Source: Podospora pseudocomata | Lineage: Eukaryota; Ascomycota; Sordariomycetes; Sordariales; Podosporaceae | Assembly: GCF_035222375.1 (NCBI RefSeq) | Contig: NC_085891.1 | Span: 2,728,001 to 2,792,000 of the forward strand | DNA length: 64,000 bases | Direction of reading: 5' to 3' | Part shown: positions 1 to 12,469 of the stretch, one piece after another | How the letters are laid out: every line of letters begins with the position of its first letter | Numbering within the stretch: position 1 is the stretch's first letter | Translations under genes and position numbers: made by a program | Notes under the pieces: model-generated | Databases searched by the model: none | What the model was told of the DNA's origin: nothing | The model's input: only the letters and a program-made list of their open reading frames with translations

Positions 1-752
1 TTGTCTTGTCTACACATGAGGTATGGAAGTTGCAAAACACATCGTCAAGACGGCGGTTGCCGCGGATAACATGGGGAAGCGAGGCTTTTGATCTAGGAGA
101 AATTAAGTAAGGCATTTTCTGCAGGCACGGGCAGACCAAGGCAGGCAGGCTGCCGGTGAGTGATTCAGAGATGTGATTTGATCGCCGAGATGCTGCAGAC
201 GACGGGAGGTGAAGCCACCGATCGGTAACGATTTCGAGAGGGAGCCGGTCGAGGGTTGGGATGCTAAAGAGATAAGATCAACAGTTCCTTGTCAGGGTTA
301 CATTGCAGGCTGCAGGTCTGCCGGCCGGCTACAGGAAGCCAGGATGATCATGTGGGGGTGCACAGACCCACTTTGTATCTTCTGCTGCGGGCTGCGGGCC
401 AAGCCAAGGAGCGAATGGAGCTTGGACTTTCGCGACGGGAGCACGAGGCGCGTTTGTTCCACAATCACATTCTCAACCGCCGACTTCACTGCAAACGACA
501 CCACCGCGACAGCCTCATCCACCGCCCAACGAGAGCTGGAAACCTTGCTCCACGACGCCCACGAGATAGTGTTTTCACTGAGGACCACTATACTGCAGCT
601 TAATATTCACTTTTGCTTCGCATTGCACCCACTCATGGCTAGGCCTTTTGCGCCAACATCCAACCAGTTGCTCTGACGTCGACGTCAACACCGGAAACAT
701 CGTGAAAAAACACACATAAAAAAACAAGAGGACGAATTGGAACAACCAAAAA
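1..752. other. Upstream region of the ING/PHD gene, no gene seen
   Basis: No convincing coding region. Short open frames overlap on both strands and none carries a recognisable domain. The last ~70 bases before the ATG at 753 are A-rich and probably form the 5' leader of the next gene. The 3' end of a gene lying left of the window cannot be excluded. Confidence 0.5.
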
Positions 753-3551
753 ATGGCTGCTCCGGAGGCCATTCAACCCGTTGTCGATGAGGCCATTCAA
801 CCCGTTGTCGATGAGGCCATCTCTCCGCGACAGGATGCGCCACCGTCCATCGAGCAGGCTATGCACGAGTCCATCAAGTCCATCGAAAATATCACGCCTC
901 TCAATCCCCTCGACCTCCGAGCCGACCCCGATGCCCAGGCCACCGTTAGTGACTTCCTCGACTTTACCGAGTACCTCCCGGCCGATATGATGCGTTCTTT
1001 GACCCTGATTGGCCAACTTGACCAGGCCTACATCGATTCCTCGAACAACATCGACGACCTCACAACACAATGGGGCCAGCTCCCCGGCCTCCCGGCTGGT
1101 GCTAAGAGCAAGAACACACCGGTGGAGCTGCGCAGCCACGTGTCGGAAAACCTGCACCATGCCCTCAACTCTCGCGTCTATTCCCATGCCGAAGCGCAAC
1201 GGATGGCCGAGAATGTGAACCGTCATCTCAACCGTGCCAAGACCATTCTCGCAAAATTGCAGGCTATGCAGGATAACTACCAAGAGTTAGAGGAGCAACA
1301 AAAGAGCCCAGTGGCCAACAGATCGCCTCAGATGTCGAGAGTACCAAAGATTACACTGAAAATAGACGGACAGAAAGTGCGCAGGCCGAGAGTGCCTAGG
1401 ATCACAGTTCCTGGCGAGGTGTTAGCGCCATACGATATTAACTTTGACGCATACACCACGGGATCGGAGAGCAGTTCGGAGGAAGAGGATGACGCAGTAT
1501 CTTCCAGCCGGGTCACTCCGGCTCCGCGCATCAAGGTCGTGAAAGGATCAACAAGGCCGCCCAAGTCGAGTGTTCCAAGGGCGCCAAGACCCAGGACATC
1601 TGTCCCCCCTCCCAATGTGCCCGGTGGGCTATCCACCAGTGCTGTCATGGCACAGCTCGTCCCTCCACCCGAAAACGCAGTCCCAGGAAGCGCCGATGCA
1701 CCATGGTGTCAGCTCACTGCGTTTGAACTGGCAAGACTTCGTAAGAGAATGAAGAAGAACGCGGCTTGGACTCCAAGTGATACCATGGTTGCGCGAGAGC
1801 TAGCCGCGCTCGGACGAGGCGTCGATGCCTTCAAAGCTGCGAAGAAAAAGGCAGAGGACGAGGGGAGGGTGTTTGAAGGGGCGATGCCGGTGCCGACGAT
1901 CGACCCTCACACCGGCGAGAAGAGGATGCCGCTCGGGGCTTTGACTGTGGATGCTTTGGCGTCGGATGACAAGAATATCACAAACCGTGGCATGAAACTG
2001 AACGAGGCTAAGAAACTCAAGAGGGAGCAACTGGCCAAGCTGGCAGCGGACGAAGCCGAACAGTCGGCTGCCATGTTCCGGGAACAGGCACGGATGATTA
2101 TGGGGGGCGTGCCTCAACCAGCTGCTGTCGCGGATGCCAAAGCAATCAAGAGCAAGGCTCCGAAGAAGCGGAAACGAGATTCGATGCCGGGAACTGAGGC
2201 CGAAGGTGCTGAAGAACAGGAGACCGCGGCGGATGGCAGTCAACAGGCTCAGAGGCCACAGTTTAAGAGAACCAAGACGGAGACGCCTGTACCGCCGCCA
2301 ATAATAACCTCTGGGAATTCTTTGGGCCCGCCTCAGGAAACGCCGGTCCAGCTTCCCCAGAGGACAAATGCGGTCTTGCACTCTACAACGCCTATACCTT
2401 TACCAAACCTTTCACAGGACCAGTCAATAACGGCCAAGCCGGCATCAGTAATATCAGCTACCTCACCCGCCGGTAGCACCGCCGGGCCTTCGAGCGTCCC
2501 GACATTGGCACCCATCAAACTGCCGACTACCGAGACACCTATACCACCGCCAGTGATTTCACCGAAGAAGTCAGTGACGCCCATCCTGCCTCCTGTGAGA
2601 GAGGCCCGCCAGAAGCAGGCCACTCGGTCGCAAGATCAGCAACAACAGTCACAACCACAGCAGCTTCCACCAGGGGCCGTGTCAGGAGTCGCAAGCAAGA
2701 CCACGTCAAGGACAGCAAGCCCCGAGCTGGTTGCACCAAAGCCAGATCCCGACGCTGCTCCTGCTCCTACCCCTGCCCCTGCCCAACCAGCATCAACAGT
2801 CGTAACCCGCCGCCCAGCTTCGAGAGGAAAAGCGTCAAGCCAAGAGCCAGCACTACCTCACCACCCCCCATCTCTGGCAGCAGACCGTCCCCGCCGGACT
2901 AGCACCGCCCGAAACACCCCTGCCCCTCCAGATGTAGCCGCTGCCCTATCTTCTCACGCAACCGCGACGACTTCTGCCACTGCTGCTAGCACCACCGCCG
3001 CCACTGCTCCCACCGCCGCCGGCAACTCCACCACCAGACCGGCCAGCAAACGAGCCGGCAAGCGCCCTGCTCCCGGCGTCATCAGCCGGACCAACAGCGG
3101 CGGTAACAGCGCCGTGGGTACGCGCAAGGCGGCGCCGAGGAAGAAGCAGAGCGCCGCTGCCGGGTCAAGAACTGCTGGTGGCGGTAACAAGAAGGAGAAA
3201 GAGGTGGCGGCGACGCCGGTGGAAACACACGGCGGGACGGCAGAGGTGGAGGTGGACGACGAGGGGAATGTGATTGATCCGGAGGAGCCGAGATATTGTC
3301 TGTGTAATCGGGTCAGCTTTGGGACGATGATTCAGTGTGACAATGTTGATGTAAGTAACCCCGGAAGTGGCGGGGGGGAGAAGGAAATGCTAATGGGGAA
3401 ACAGCAATGCAAACAGGAGTGGTTTCACTTGGAGTGTGTCGGGTTGGAGGACATTCCGGCGAGGACGACGAAGTGGTATTGTCCGGATTGCAGGAAGGCG
3501 TTGAAGATTGGGGAGAGGGGGGAGGTTAGTGCCAGGGGGGTGAGGGCGTAG
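753..3551 (+). CDS. ING-family PHD-finger chromatin protein
   Basis: Predicted reader subunit of a histone acetyltransferase or deacetylase complex, acting in the nucleus on H3K4-methylated nucleosomes (known for the ING/Yng/Pho23 family). Exons 753-3350 and 3405-3551 give about 914 aa. The N-terminal ~200 residues match the ING helical domain: a [17 protein letters not shown] stretch, then [11 protein letters not shown]. The middle is long, basic and rich in Pro/Ser/Ala (low complexity). The C-terminus is a PHD finger starting [10 protein letters not shown], with [11 protein letters not shown] and WYCPDC supplying Cys/His zinc ligands. The 54-nt intron 3351-3404 has a GTAAGT donor and TGCTAAT branch site. 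It is a multiple of three without a stop, so the unspliced frame stays open, but removing it restores PHD spacing. ATG 753 is preceded by AAAA. Residues 9-24 are a perfect 8-residue tandem duplication (EAIQPVVD twice). At ~900 aa it is much longer than yeast Yng1/Yng2/Pho23; which paralogue it is remains open. Confidence 0.85.
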   Translation: MAAPEAIQPVVDEAIQPVVDEAISPRQDAPPSIEQAMHESIKSIENITPLNPLDLRADPDAQATVSDFLDFTEYLPADMMRSLTLIGQLDQAYIDSSNNIDDLTTQWGQLPGLPAGAKSKNTPVELRSHVSENLHHALNSRVYSHAEAQRMAENVNRHLNRAKTILAKLQAMQDNYQELEEQQKSPVANRSPQMSRVPKITLKIDGQKVRRPRVPRITVPGEVLAPYDINFDAYTTGSESSSEEEDDAVSSSRVTPAPRIKVVKGSTRPPKSSVPRAPRPRTSVPPPNVPGGLSTSAVMAQLVPPPENAVPGSADAPWCQLTAFELARLRKRMKKNAAWTPSDTMVARELAALGRGVDAFKAAKKKAEDEGRVFEGAMPVPTIDPHTGEKRMPLGALTVDALASDDKNITNRGMKLNEAKKLKREQLAKLAADEAEQSAAMFREQARMIMGGVPQPAAVADAKAIKSKAPKKRKRDSMPGTEAEGAEEQETAADGSQQAQRPQFKRTKTETPVPPPIITSGNSLGPPQETPVQLPQRTNAVLHSTTPIPLPNLSQDQSITAKPASVISATSPAGSTAGPSSVPTLAPIKLPTTETPIPPPVISPKKSVTPILPPVREARQKQATRSQDQQQQSQPQQLPPGAVSGVASKTTSRTASPELVAPKPDPDAAPAPTPAPAQPASTVVTRRPASRGKASSQEPALPHHPPSLAADRPRRTSTARNTPAPPDVAAALSSHATATTSATAASTTAATAPTAAGNSTTRPASKRAGKRPAPGVISRTNSGGNSAVGTRKAAPRKKQSAAAGSRTAGGGNKKEKEVAATPVETHGGTAEVEVDDEGNVIDPEEPRYCLCNRVSFGTMIQCDNVDVSNPGSGGGEKEMLMGKQQCKQEWFHLECVGLEDIPARTTKWYCPDCRKALKIGERGEVSARGVRA
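3351..3404 (+). other. Phase-0 intron inside the PHD finger
   Basis: GTAAGT donor, TGCTAAT branch-like site and ACAG acceptor. The intron is 54 nt with no stop, so retention would insert 18 residues between zinc ligands (CDN...EWFH) rather than truncate the protein. Confidence 0.75.
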
Positions 3552-4041
3552 GTTTGGGGTGGTTTTTTGAGTTTCTTTCTTGGGGGATAAATGGGGGGTA
3601 TGCGTGTTTGAGGGTGTGTTAATGCGGTGAGGTTGGGTTACTTTGTTAGGTTAGTTGTTTGGTATGGGTGAGTGAGTGAGTGAGCTGGGCAATGAGAACA
3701 AGACAGTCGTCCGATTCTTTCTCTCATAAGTGAGGTGAATGTTGCTAATGACTCTTGGCTATCAAAGCAGAATCCAGATGCTCGTATCGCCATTGCTGGT
3801 TCTGGAGAATTGAGGTATAAGGTCAGGTCGCTTTGTTATGGAACTGTCTGGAATAAAGGATTCAGTGATAAACAACGAGAACCGTTCGACTTTTCTTGTT
3901 ATCAAAAGCAGTGCTGTTATAAATGGCGGAGCGACCTCCCAGGCAGATGAACCAACTCCTCGCTTGTCTGACCATCTTGGACGTGAAAGATGGTTTGACC
4001 TTGTTGTCTTTATATTGGGTCATCGATCGATGATGAGTGAA

Positions 4042-4217
4042 GAAAAAGCAAAAGCTCACCAGCCCTGGGTGGGCGGGCTACGAAAACCCAGTTGAGAAAG
4101 GTTTTACTGTGGGGGGAGGGGGGGGAGATATTTAAACAGCAGCTCCGACATCCTTACCATTTGTCCTGACCACAAGTGTGATGCCCTGGTAAGGATACTG
4201 GAGCTGCTGTTGGAAGG
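4042..4217 (-). repeat. Dispersed structured repeat, copy A
   Basis: The reverse complement matches 20522-20733 on the plus strand in several blocks: CAGCTCC, TATCCTTACCAGGGCA, ATGGTAAGGATGT, a GGGTTTTCGTA/GGGTTTCGTA block, and GGTGAGCTTTTGC followed by TTTTTC. The core 4135-4211 is a long imperfect palindrome: AACAGCAGCTCC... pairs with ...GGAGCTGCTGTT around TATCCTTACC/GGTAAGGAT. Compared with copy B this copy lacks the central GC-rich hairpins. It carries no ORF. It could be a MITE, a SINE-like element or a structured RNA; I do not recognise the family. Confidence 0.7.
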
Positions 4218-4264
4218 TGGGTGGGGAGAGTGGTGTATATACTCTGGTAGGGGTTGCTCCTCCC

Positions 4265-4354
4265 TTCTGTTGTTCTGGCTTCTGTTGTTCTGGCTTCTGT
4301 TGTTCTGGCTTCTGTTGTTCTGGCTTCTGTTGTTCTGGCTTCTGTTGTTCTGGG
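4265..4354 (+). repeat. 15-bp minisatellite, six units
   Basis: Six head-to-tail copies of TTCTGTTGTTCTGGC; only the last base of the last unit differs. It lies 48 bp from dispersed repeat copy A. The near-perfect identity suggests recent expansion or homogenisation. Confidence 0.95.
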
Positions 4355-4890
4355 TGGAATGATGGTGTGACGTGATGGCAAAGTGTTGACCAACTTCCAG
4401 GTTGCGGCATGGAAAATCATTGTTATTATGGAAGGCTTTGAGTGAGTTGAGCTTGCTGCTTGACCCGCAACCGTCGTGCTTGTGGTGATTCAGTGCCGTC
4501 ACTGCCACCACATACCTAAGATACCCAAGGTAGCCTTCCTACATCAGGTGCATGTCGAATATACCAGCAGCAACAGTCAAGATCCCATGAAGTTCCCCGC
4601 TCAATATCACAACAAATCTCGATGAAAAGTACGGAACATCACTCAAGTGCATAAACCATTTCGCTAAGACGCTTCGTATACCTGCATGTAGCTGCCCCCA
4701 GAGCGAACAAACCATTACCCTAACTTCCAAAGTGAGGGATGTATCTCTCCCAATGTGGCGTTTGAAAACAGACTCGGGCAGGTGGCTGATGTTGATGAAG
4801 GACTCGAGAAGAAAGGTGGTGTCAAGGCACAGCCTCCACCAAACACGCCTTCCAACATAATAAGCTCGAAAACATCAAATTTCAAACTCA

Positions 4891-5049
4891 CCGCCGAGCC
4901 TGCTCTAAAGTTATCCTTTGTAGTTTGTTCATCGAGATTCAACTTGAAGTACTCAAGCAAAGCAAGAGCTAATGACATCAACACTTCTACTCTCTCGCGA
5001 CATAGTAGCTTGTCCAACACGATCCCATAAAAGTCTCCCTCCAAGACCC
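4891..5049 (-). pseudogene. Possible exon of an unrecognised or decayed gene
   Basis: On the minus strand this stretch encodes about 53 ordinary-looking residues, including EGDFYGIVLDKLLCRERVEV and LMSLALALLEYFKLNLDEQT. It ends exactly at a strong GTGAGT donor (just below 4891), and a CAG acceptor-like site precedes it near 5050. I could not connect it to convincing flanking exons or to a family. It may be one exon of a small gene, or a relic. Confidence 0.3.
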
Positions 5050-6069
5050 CTTTCCCGCTGAGTAATGTAATCACCTTAAACCAACATCACCATCAAAGCG
5101 TCTCTCATCGTCAGCCCAAAAAAGGAAAGTTGCGAGGTTACATTGAAGATGATCTACAAACTCGACCCAGTTGACGATGCACACCCCGCATAATACCCGG
5201 CTTCCTTTCCGGTTCCGAATGAACAAGCTTTTGGGAGGAAGTGCCTAGCGATAAATGGGAAGCTCAAACGTTGGGGACCACTGCAAAAAGTGCTTCTCGA
5301 GGAATTATTTTGTGATTTGCGGCTGGTGTTTTGGAGGTCCAAACGGGACGGGAAATGCAAAAGAGTGAAGGTCAAGGGTCTTGAGGGTTTCTTAGTTTAT
5401 TGTAAGCTTACGGGGTGTGATACTAGGGTGATACTGTTCATTCTGATCTCGAAGCAGCGTGCGTTATGGTATCTTCATGTTCAATGGCCCGATGTTACAT
5501 GCTGACTCTAACCTTACCCACAGACCCATCTATCACAGCTCCTCTGGCAGTCTATACCACTGTGACAACCTCCCAGTACGCATCAAAGCTTTGTGACTGC
5601 AAATGCGGCTAAACACACCGCCTTGCCAACAACCACTCCCGAACCCTGGGATCGTCATGCAGTGTATGGCGATCAGGGAGTTCACGATGACAAAGAGCAT
5701 TCTCCATTCGACCGAAAGCACAGCAGCACCGAGATGTCGTTGCGTTGAGGTGTGAGCGGACGGCAAGAAGGTAGGACTTTCTCGTGGGGATGGCACATCC
5801 CGTGCCGCTGTCACAGTTAGTATCAAACATCAGACGGAAGGGCAGGTAGGTGTCTGTGTGGGCTGTCAGGAGGTTAAACACCCAAGGGTCCCAGAGCAGA
5901 GTCAAAGCTGCCTCCTATCAGTCCTTCCTGCTCTTCTTCTCCTTAACTCGAGGCACTGCCTTTACCTTCCGTACATATCTTTCCCAATGATACCGATACG
6001 CCTCATTAGTTTCACCAGACCAAACACACCCTACTTGAAGTTGACCATCACCTCAGCAGACACAACAAC

Positions 6070-6861
6070 ATGAAGCTCCCATGCCTACCTCTTCACCTCC
6101 ACCACCACCACCACCACCTCCTCCTCCTCCTCCTCCCCCTCACCCTCCCATCAGCCTCCCCCCTCCCAGTCACACCACAACCCGGCCCCTGCCCCCTCCT
6201 CCACATCCTCTCCGCCCGTGAGACCACCGCCCCCCCAGGCTTCGGCTCCTCCATAACCCTTACTCAACTCCTCCTCTCAACCTTCAACCACTCCTCCCCT
6301 CCCCCCACCCACCCAACCATAACCGCCGAAGCAATAGACTACCCGGCCCTAGGCGCCAACACATCCGAATACGCCGCCTCAGTAACAACCGGAACAGCAG
6401 CAGTCATCAAACGGCTTTCTACATTCAACGCCCTGTGTCCAGAGACAATACTCATCCTCCATGGGTTCAGCCAGGGAGGGCAGATCATAGATGATGCGCT
6501 TTGCGGGGTGCCTCATGATTTTACTGGACGAGGAAAACCTGATGAAGATGGGGGACGGGTTGGGAGGCCTTTGGTTAGGAGGGAGGTGCAAAGGAATATT
6601 GCGGCGGTGGTGTTGATGGGGAGTCCGAGGTTTACTGGTGGGAAAAGGAGGGGGGAGAAGGGGACGGCGAAGGTGGGAGGATTTGCTGCCCGACCGGAGG
6701 GGTTCAGCTGTCCGGTGTTTGATGATAGGATGGCGAGTTTTTGTGATGAGGGGGATCCGTTTTGTTCGGATGGGGAGAATGAGGAGGTTCATGGGGGGTA
6801 TGGGGGAGTTTATGGGGGGGAGGCGTTGGGGTTTGTGGTTGAGAGAGTGCTGGTTGGGTGA
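6070..6861 (+). CDS. Secreted CE5 esterase (cutinase / acetylxylan esterase type)
   Basis: Single-exon gene, 263 aa, predicted to be secreted and to hydrolyse acetyl or cutin esters in plant cell-wall material. The Ser nucleophile is in HGFSQGG (Ser134). The Asp/His pair is in the C-terminal block FCDEGDPFC...VHGGYGGVYG (about Asp229 and His241), which resembles acetylxylan esterases more than true cutinases. Paired Cys residues fit family disulfides. The N-terminus is odd: the hydrophobic signal segment is preceded by HLHHHHHHLLLLLL, encoded by a pyrimidine microsatellite, so the H-rich part may hinder signal function. The coding strand is C-rich in its first half and G-rich in its second. 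ATG 6070 has CAACA upstream, and a T-rich tract follows the stop. Confidence 0.85.
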   Translation: MKLPCLPLHLHHHHHHLLLLLLPLTLPSASPLPVTPQPGPCPLLHILSARETTAPPGFGSSITLTQLLLSTFNHSSPPPTHPTITAEAIDYPALGANTSEYAASVTTGTAAVIKRLSTFNALCPETILILHGFSQGGQIIDDALCGVPHDFTGRGKPDEDGGRVGRPLVRREVQRNIAAVVLMGSPRFTGGKRRGEKGTAKVGGFAARPEGFSCPVFDDRMASFCDEGDPFCSDGENEEVHGGYGGVYGGEALGFVVERVLVG

Positions 6862-6900
6862 ACTTGGATAGAGTTGATATGGGCTTTTTTTTTCTTTTTC

Positions 6901-6932
<32 letters not shown>

Positions 6933-9900
6933 TTTTTTTGACTGACTGGCGTTGGTTATGGGCCGCGAATATGTCTGGATGATAGGAACTAGCTATCCGA
7001 AACATAATAGTAATTGGGATCTAAATCTTGGTTCGAGTTGTGATCAACTCGGAAAAGAAGTGTAGTGCCGTCGCTGGATGAACTGTATGTATCTCGGATG
7101 AATGACTCGAGTTGCTCAACGTCCCGATGCTCATTGGGTTGAATAGGATTGTGCTTAGACCTATCAAAGGTGATATCAGCATGAGATGAACTCAATGGAT
7201 GATGCACTTCAAACCGATATGAGTGAGTCTCAACCAGAGCCGTCCTTGTTCCATAGTCCCCGCTACAAACTCCCACTAGATGATCCTGACTCGGCCTTAA
7301 GATCCGATATCAACGCCGTTGAGCGTTGCTTTTCACAGCCACTCTCAGAAACTATCATGATATGGTTTGTATGAATACCCCCAGATATTTAGAATTAAAT
7401 TCATGCTATCGGTTGCAAGCGAGTCCCACGACAACAACCATGCAACGTTCGATTCTCAAAATCCGCTGGAACCTTGATAAACATGGGTCAAGGACCAGGG
7501 AAAGAAACGTTTGCTTGGCATTCGTGGGCATCTGCCCCACAAAGTGATGAGTAAGCGAGCAAAGGGAACCACAGTTTCTGCGCAACACCTCACCACGGCA
7601 CAATGATCGCAACTTCTATTCGTATTCACCGCCTGTCTGTCATGGCTGACGACGACTTGCGAGAGTCTGAGCGGGCCAGACAAAAGAGGGCAGCCCCATT
7701 GTCAAACAATTGCCAACTCGTGGTTCGGCGGTAGACCAGGCCTGAACCAATCACGAAGCCTCCCGGCACGGGCACACCATCTCAACCACAACCAGCCAAG
7801 GGGGTGGCCCGCCGCCCGCTCCGGAGGCGCTTTGCTTTTTCTTCACCTCGAGCAAGACATCAACAATGCATATCCCAACCACCTCACTCGAGCAGGCCAG
7901 CATGTGGCTTCCCTGCCTGCTTCCGAGGAAGAGATCTTCGCCATTCACGTCAAAAGATAGCAATGATAGTGGCGTCCAAGGTGCCTGTATACCAAGCACC
8001 GCCGGCAAGGAGCCAAAAAAGGCCAGGCATTGGTCCCGTCACACGGCTTTCCGCCCACACGCCGCATCTCGTCCTGCCCGAAAGCATCCCACCCTGCTCG
8101 ATGCTCGCCGCCGACACACACACCACCTTTTCCACAACACCGGCCGAAGACTCACCGTCATGATTGGCCAATGCTTGGTCAATATGCATCATGTAGAGCG
8201 GTACCTTGAATGTTGCCCGTTTACAGCGTAAATCACAGCGCTGGGTGGCTTGCCTTGTCCGTCCTGAGAAAGGATTGCCGCAGCAAATCACAGCTCTCCA
8301 AGCCAACCTCTCTCGCTTCCAGGAACACACTCTCTCTCAAGAGAGAAGAGCGGTGACCAGAAAACGTCCGAAACGATTGTCTTTTAGAGTTTGTCCATGC
8401 CAAGCAACGCGGCCTATTCTTGTTTCCGTCTTGTCGTTGCTTGATCCTTCCAGAAGTCTTGCATAGGCCAAAAGCTTATCATTGGATGACAACCATTTAG
8501 GTAAGCAGGATTGAGAAAAGCTCCGAGACAAGAGAGCCTCGTTTTCGAGAGGGGAAAAAGCCGGGTTGATCTGCAAGCAAGTTTTCTGGTTTTGCATCAA
8601 GGTGTGCGTGTCTCATATGAAAAGAGAAGGTGAGAATGAAGGAATCTTTGTCCGGACGAACTCTCCTTTCTTTCTGAATGAAAAGGCCCGTCATCAAAAA
8701 AAAAAAAAAATTCAGATGGCGTAACCCGCATGGACACTGAAAACGTTTGGATCATAGTGTATGCCCAACTCACTCACATGCAGATGGTCAAAACCCCAAA
8801 GTTGAGCTTGGGACGAGCGGGTAACCGCTGGTCCGGCCGCTTTTACCAGCCTCCTGTGACAAGCTGACAGTGACAGATAGCTGTACTAGAGAAGTCAATG
8901 ACGGTTGAGCTGACGTCTAGAGGCATATTCGAGCTTGTCACTCAAAGCCCTCTTCACAAGCCAGCCTTTACCAATCCTCTAGGTCATTGGGCACACAGAC
9001 TCTTTGGATTTTCAGGGTTCAACTGCAACAACCGAACTCCTTGCTTCCATACTGACGTACGCACTTTACACTGAACTTGGTTTTTCATTCTCTCTCTCTC
9101 TTTCTCTCTTTGGATCAAATCACGGACATTCTCTTTGCTGACAGTGCCTTACATGAAAGCATATGTTTCTGTAAGGTAGAGTTTCAGATCCCGCTGTGCA
9201 ACCATGTTCCCCCACTCTTTACCAACCTGTTTTGAGAGCTTGCAGCATACTCTATTCATACAGCGCCAGATTCAATTTGTTGTGAAGACGGCTGGGCTGT
9301 GTGTGGAGACCTGTCGTGCCTCCGCCGCACACGCTGAATTTGATCCTTTTCTCAGAGCGGGAGATCTTGTGCCGCACGCCTGCTGGATGCGCCCCCCTTA
9401 TTCTGGAGATTGGACGGGGAAAATATTGGGAGAAACTATTAAAGGGTTGGCATTCTGCCCGGTTTCGATGTTGGGTTATCTATCTTCAGCTTCGGAAAAA
9501 GGTTGGCTTGGGCTAAAGTCTTTCTTGATCTTGGGTTGTTTGGGTAGGCCTCGGTCTGATCGATCTTGAATGTTCAGGAGTGCATAGCTATAAGCCCCGC
9601 AAGGAGACGACGTCAAGGATGGTTATGGATTTGCAATGAAAATAATGGGGATAGTCGGAGGATTTAGTGTAGGGCGGAGTAGGTCATGATGTTGGTAAAG
9701 TTCAAGAGAGCGATATGAAAAGCGAGCCCCAGATGTGCCTCTCTTGGCAGGTAGGGCTGTTGGTCGTTGTTGTTGTTGTTGTTGGCATTATAAAGGGAAA
9801 AAGAAAATCGCGAGGCTCTTGTTTATTATGTCTCTCTTTTTCTTCCTCCGCCCACGAGCGGCACCGCACAGAAAGCAAAAGAAAAGGGGGAACAAAGTTG

Positions 9901-12469
9901 TTGTTGATGGCCGAACGCGACAGGCGCCACGCCACACCATCGCCGACCCGAGAGGGCCTTCCTTGCTGCATTCAGTCATCATCGTCGTGGATGTATAAAA
10001 CATTATTTTATACATGCAGTGCAAGTGTTTGCAAGTTGCACATGCAACTAGTGAGGCTCATTAAAAACCTCCTGCCGTCTCCATGACTTGAGTTTCCTGA
10101 TCTGATCTGTGGAGCTTTGCTTGCCCATCAACGGTGGGTGTGGAGAACGGTTTGACTTTCAACACTGTGTTGGCAAAGTGGAAACGAAACGCGAGGCGCG
10201 ATTGCCAAAAGAGAGCGTGACTGCAGGTTTTTGAATGGAAAGAGGTTATAGTGTGTACATGCGATGCGACTCTGGAAGAGAGAGCTTGGAAGATTGCATA
10301 TGCGAAAGGAAATAATATCGGCGGGATAATATTGAATAATAACCTTAATAAAACAAGAGATAGCAACGGCCGGTGCCTTGTCCACATTGGGCAGGTTTGG
10401 TTCCGTGACTGGGCATTTCCCCAGGCAAACAGACCGCTGACACATTCACATTGCTCTTTGGAGGAAGAGAGGAAGAGAGAGAGAGACTATCTCTGCTTAA
10501 CGGTTTGACCGGAACGAGAAATTGGAACGGGGCGGTGGTCCATCCGGCAATCCACTGGGGCGATAAGGAATAAATTCCGGCTCCATTCCAGTTGATCCTC
10601 ACGGGCAGTGACTGAGATGTAATAGGATGAACACAGTAGCCAGTAACAGGCAGTGGCGTGAAACATATAAAATGGGAAACTTCTTTCTGTGAGCACTTCG
10701 TAGTGCAGCTTCTGCAAGGAGACGTGGATGGATTTATGCACAAAAGCCGTGTAGAGTCGCCTCGGTGGGCTCGTCGCAAGGAGATGGGAAGCCCCTGGCA
10801 CCCTTGCACGGCGACATTTGGCTTGCAGCATGGGCCCTGCTAGCGCGCCTTGGGTCAATGCTCGTTCCTCCCTCGCTGGCCAATGGGCGAAGACTGGGGG
10901 ATCAACACATGGCCTGAGGGAACAGAGGAGGAGCTTTGGGTCCGAGGTTTAGGAGGTTGGAAATAGGTGGGGTGAAGACAGACACAGTTTACATTGACAG
11001 TTTGCGTTGCTGAAACTGAGATCTGAGATTTCATGAATCGAACAGAAAGTCAAGATATACTAATGAAAAAACGTAGTAGTAGGTAATTAGATCGGATATT
11101 AATTTCTTAGCCTGGGTAGGTCAGACTGTACTGTATGAATAGCCGGTGGGTGGAGTGTCTTGGTTTTTGGCCGGCGCCCGATGCACGGAAAGAGGCCGAC
11201 TCGTTCCCTCCTGGTTCTGGCGTGCACCGCCGTCCTAAGCCGTTGCCCTGTCTCAACTAGTCGCTGCACGTCTGGCCTCCTCCAGACAGCCCACGACAGG
11301 AGACACCAGAGGACAACTTCCCTAGGTTCCTCACACTACACCCAAATCCCATTCCCAAGTCCCCTCTACCCCCAATCCCCCCCTCTAGTCCTGCCCCATC
11401 ACTCTTTCTTTCCCACCTCACCGAACCGACGACACGCTCCGGCCCCCCGATTACGAAATTTCCTTTTTTTTTTCGACACCACGACCTTCGCCCTTCTGTG
11501 CCTCGCCGTGTTTCGAGAAAGCGCCCCTTCCACCCTTTCACCTTTCGATTCGCGTCCGCCTTCTACAAGCTCCCCATCTCGGCCTCTCTCTTTTTTTTGT
11601 CGTTAACGTCCCAACTCGAAATCTCAGTCTCGCTCGCCCGTGTCGTCTCATAGCATCTTGTCTCTGGGCTGTCTGTTTGCTTGTCTACTACGCATCTCTT
11701 TCGTTCTCGGTTCGCTATTTGTCCTCACGCAGAAACGAACCACACCGAAAAAAAAAAACATTGACCACGCCGTCTGCTCGGACCAGCTTGCTCCCAACTC
11801 CCATCCGATAATTCTGGCCCTCCCCGATGTCCCGTCTCCAGTAACGGCCGAATTTGCAGTTGTCAGTCGTGACGCGGCACTGCCTCTACCCCATACTCCT
11901 TTCCCTCAGCCTGCGACTCCCGACGGGTTGTGACCGGGCTTGAGACCGCCAGACCAGGCAAGAAAGTTCACGGTGACAGTGGGCTTCTTCTTCAGAGACG
12001 AACAACATCATCTACCTCCCTCTTTGGCCGCCGGGCGACCTTCAGTTCTATAGTGTCACCATCGTTAAAAAAGGTCTTCGTACCACCATACACGGGGTCT
12101 CGATTTATTTGAAAAGGCTCCGTTCTTGTCAACGCAATTGGCAGGTGAGTTCGATGCTGGGACTTGTCGTCCCCCCCATTGATCAGCACAATTGCAAAAA
12201 AAAAACGTGGGGATCACCTTGCCTTTTTCAGCAAACACACATTTCTGTCCTCAGTTGAGCTACGCACTTTGCCATTGTCTTTTTCCCGAGACTCTTGATG
12301 AATGGTCTCGCTGACAGACTCCATGCAGAAACCCTGCCTTAATACTTTCGTTCAACCTCGCAATCTGCTTGTCAAAGTTTGAGCACCGTCGGGCAGCTCA
12401 TCTCTCCGAGACTTTGAACAAGAACATCCATCTAGTTCTGCCTTGGATCTGAACAGATCTCCAGATATC
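6862..12469. other. Long non-coding stretch and leader of the BNI4 gene
   Basis: No gene is supported over 5.6 kb. T-rich homopolymer tracts lie at about 6880-6940. Open frames around 7.8-8.3 kb and 9.2-9.6 kb overlap on several frames and show no domain. A GTT microsatellite sits near 9766-9784. From about 11.16 kb the plus strand is pyrimidine-rich with CTCT and CCCC tracts, typical of long fungal promoters/5' leaders, and probably belongs to the gene starting at 12470. Confidence 0.55.
12145..12328 (+). other. Probable 5'-UTR intron of the BNI4 homologue
   Basis: A strong donor CAG|GTGAGT at 12145 is followed by CTGAC and a CATGCAG acceptor ending at 12328, 141 bases before the start codon. 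The length of 184 nt fits leader introns. No transcript evidence is available. Confidence 0.45.

Larger units (their letters stand above)
3552..6069. other. Gene-poor stretch with repeats and a possible gene relic
   Basis: No complete gene found. It contains one dispersed structured repeat (4042-4217), a 15-bp minisatellite (4265-4354) and a minus-strand stretch at about 4891-5049 that reads like an exon. Other minus-strand frames at about 5154-5375 and 5609-5905 are open but unrecognised. The final ~150 bases before 6070 are the promoter/leader of the CE5 esterase. Confidence 0.5.

Noticed and set aside
4265-4354. Six 15-residue-period coding-like repeats (open in all minus frames)
   Set aside because: A 15-bp unit keeps every frame open; no flanking coding evidence supports a repeat protein.
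7751-8331. Several 85-126-codon open frames on both strands
   Set aside because: They overlap one another in different frames, have no domains, most lack an ATG with good context, and no splice partners were found; GC-rich non-coding DNA explains them.
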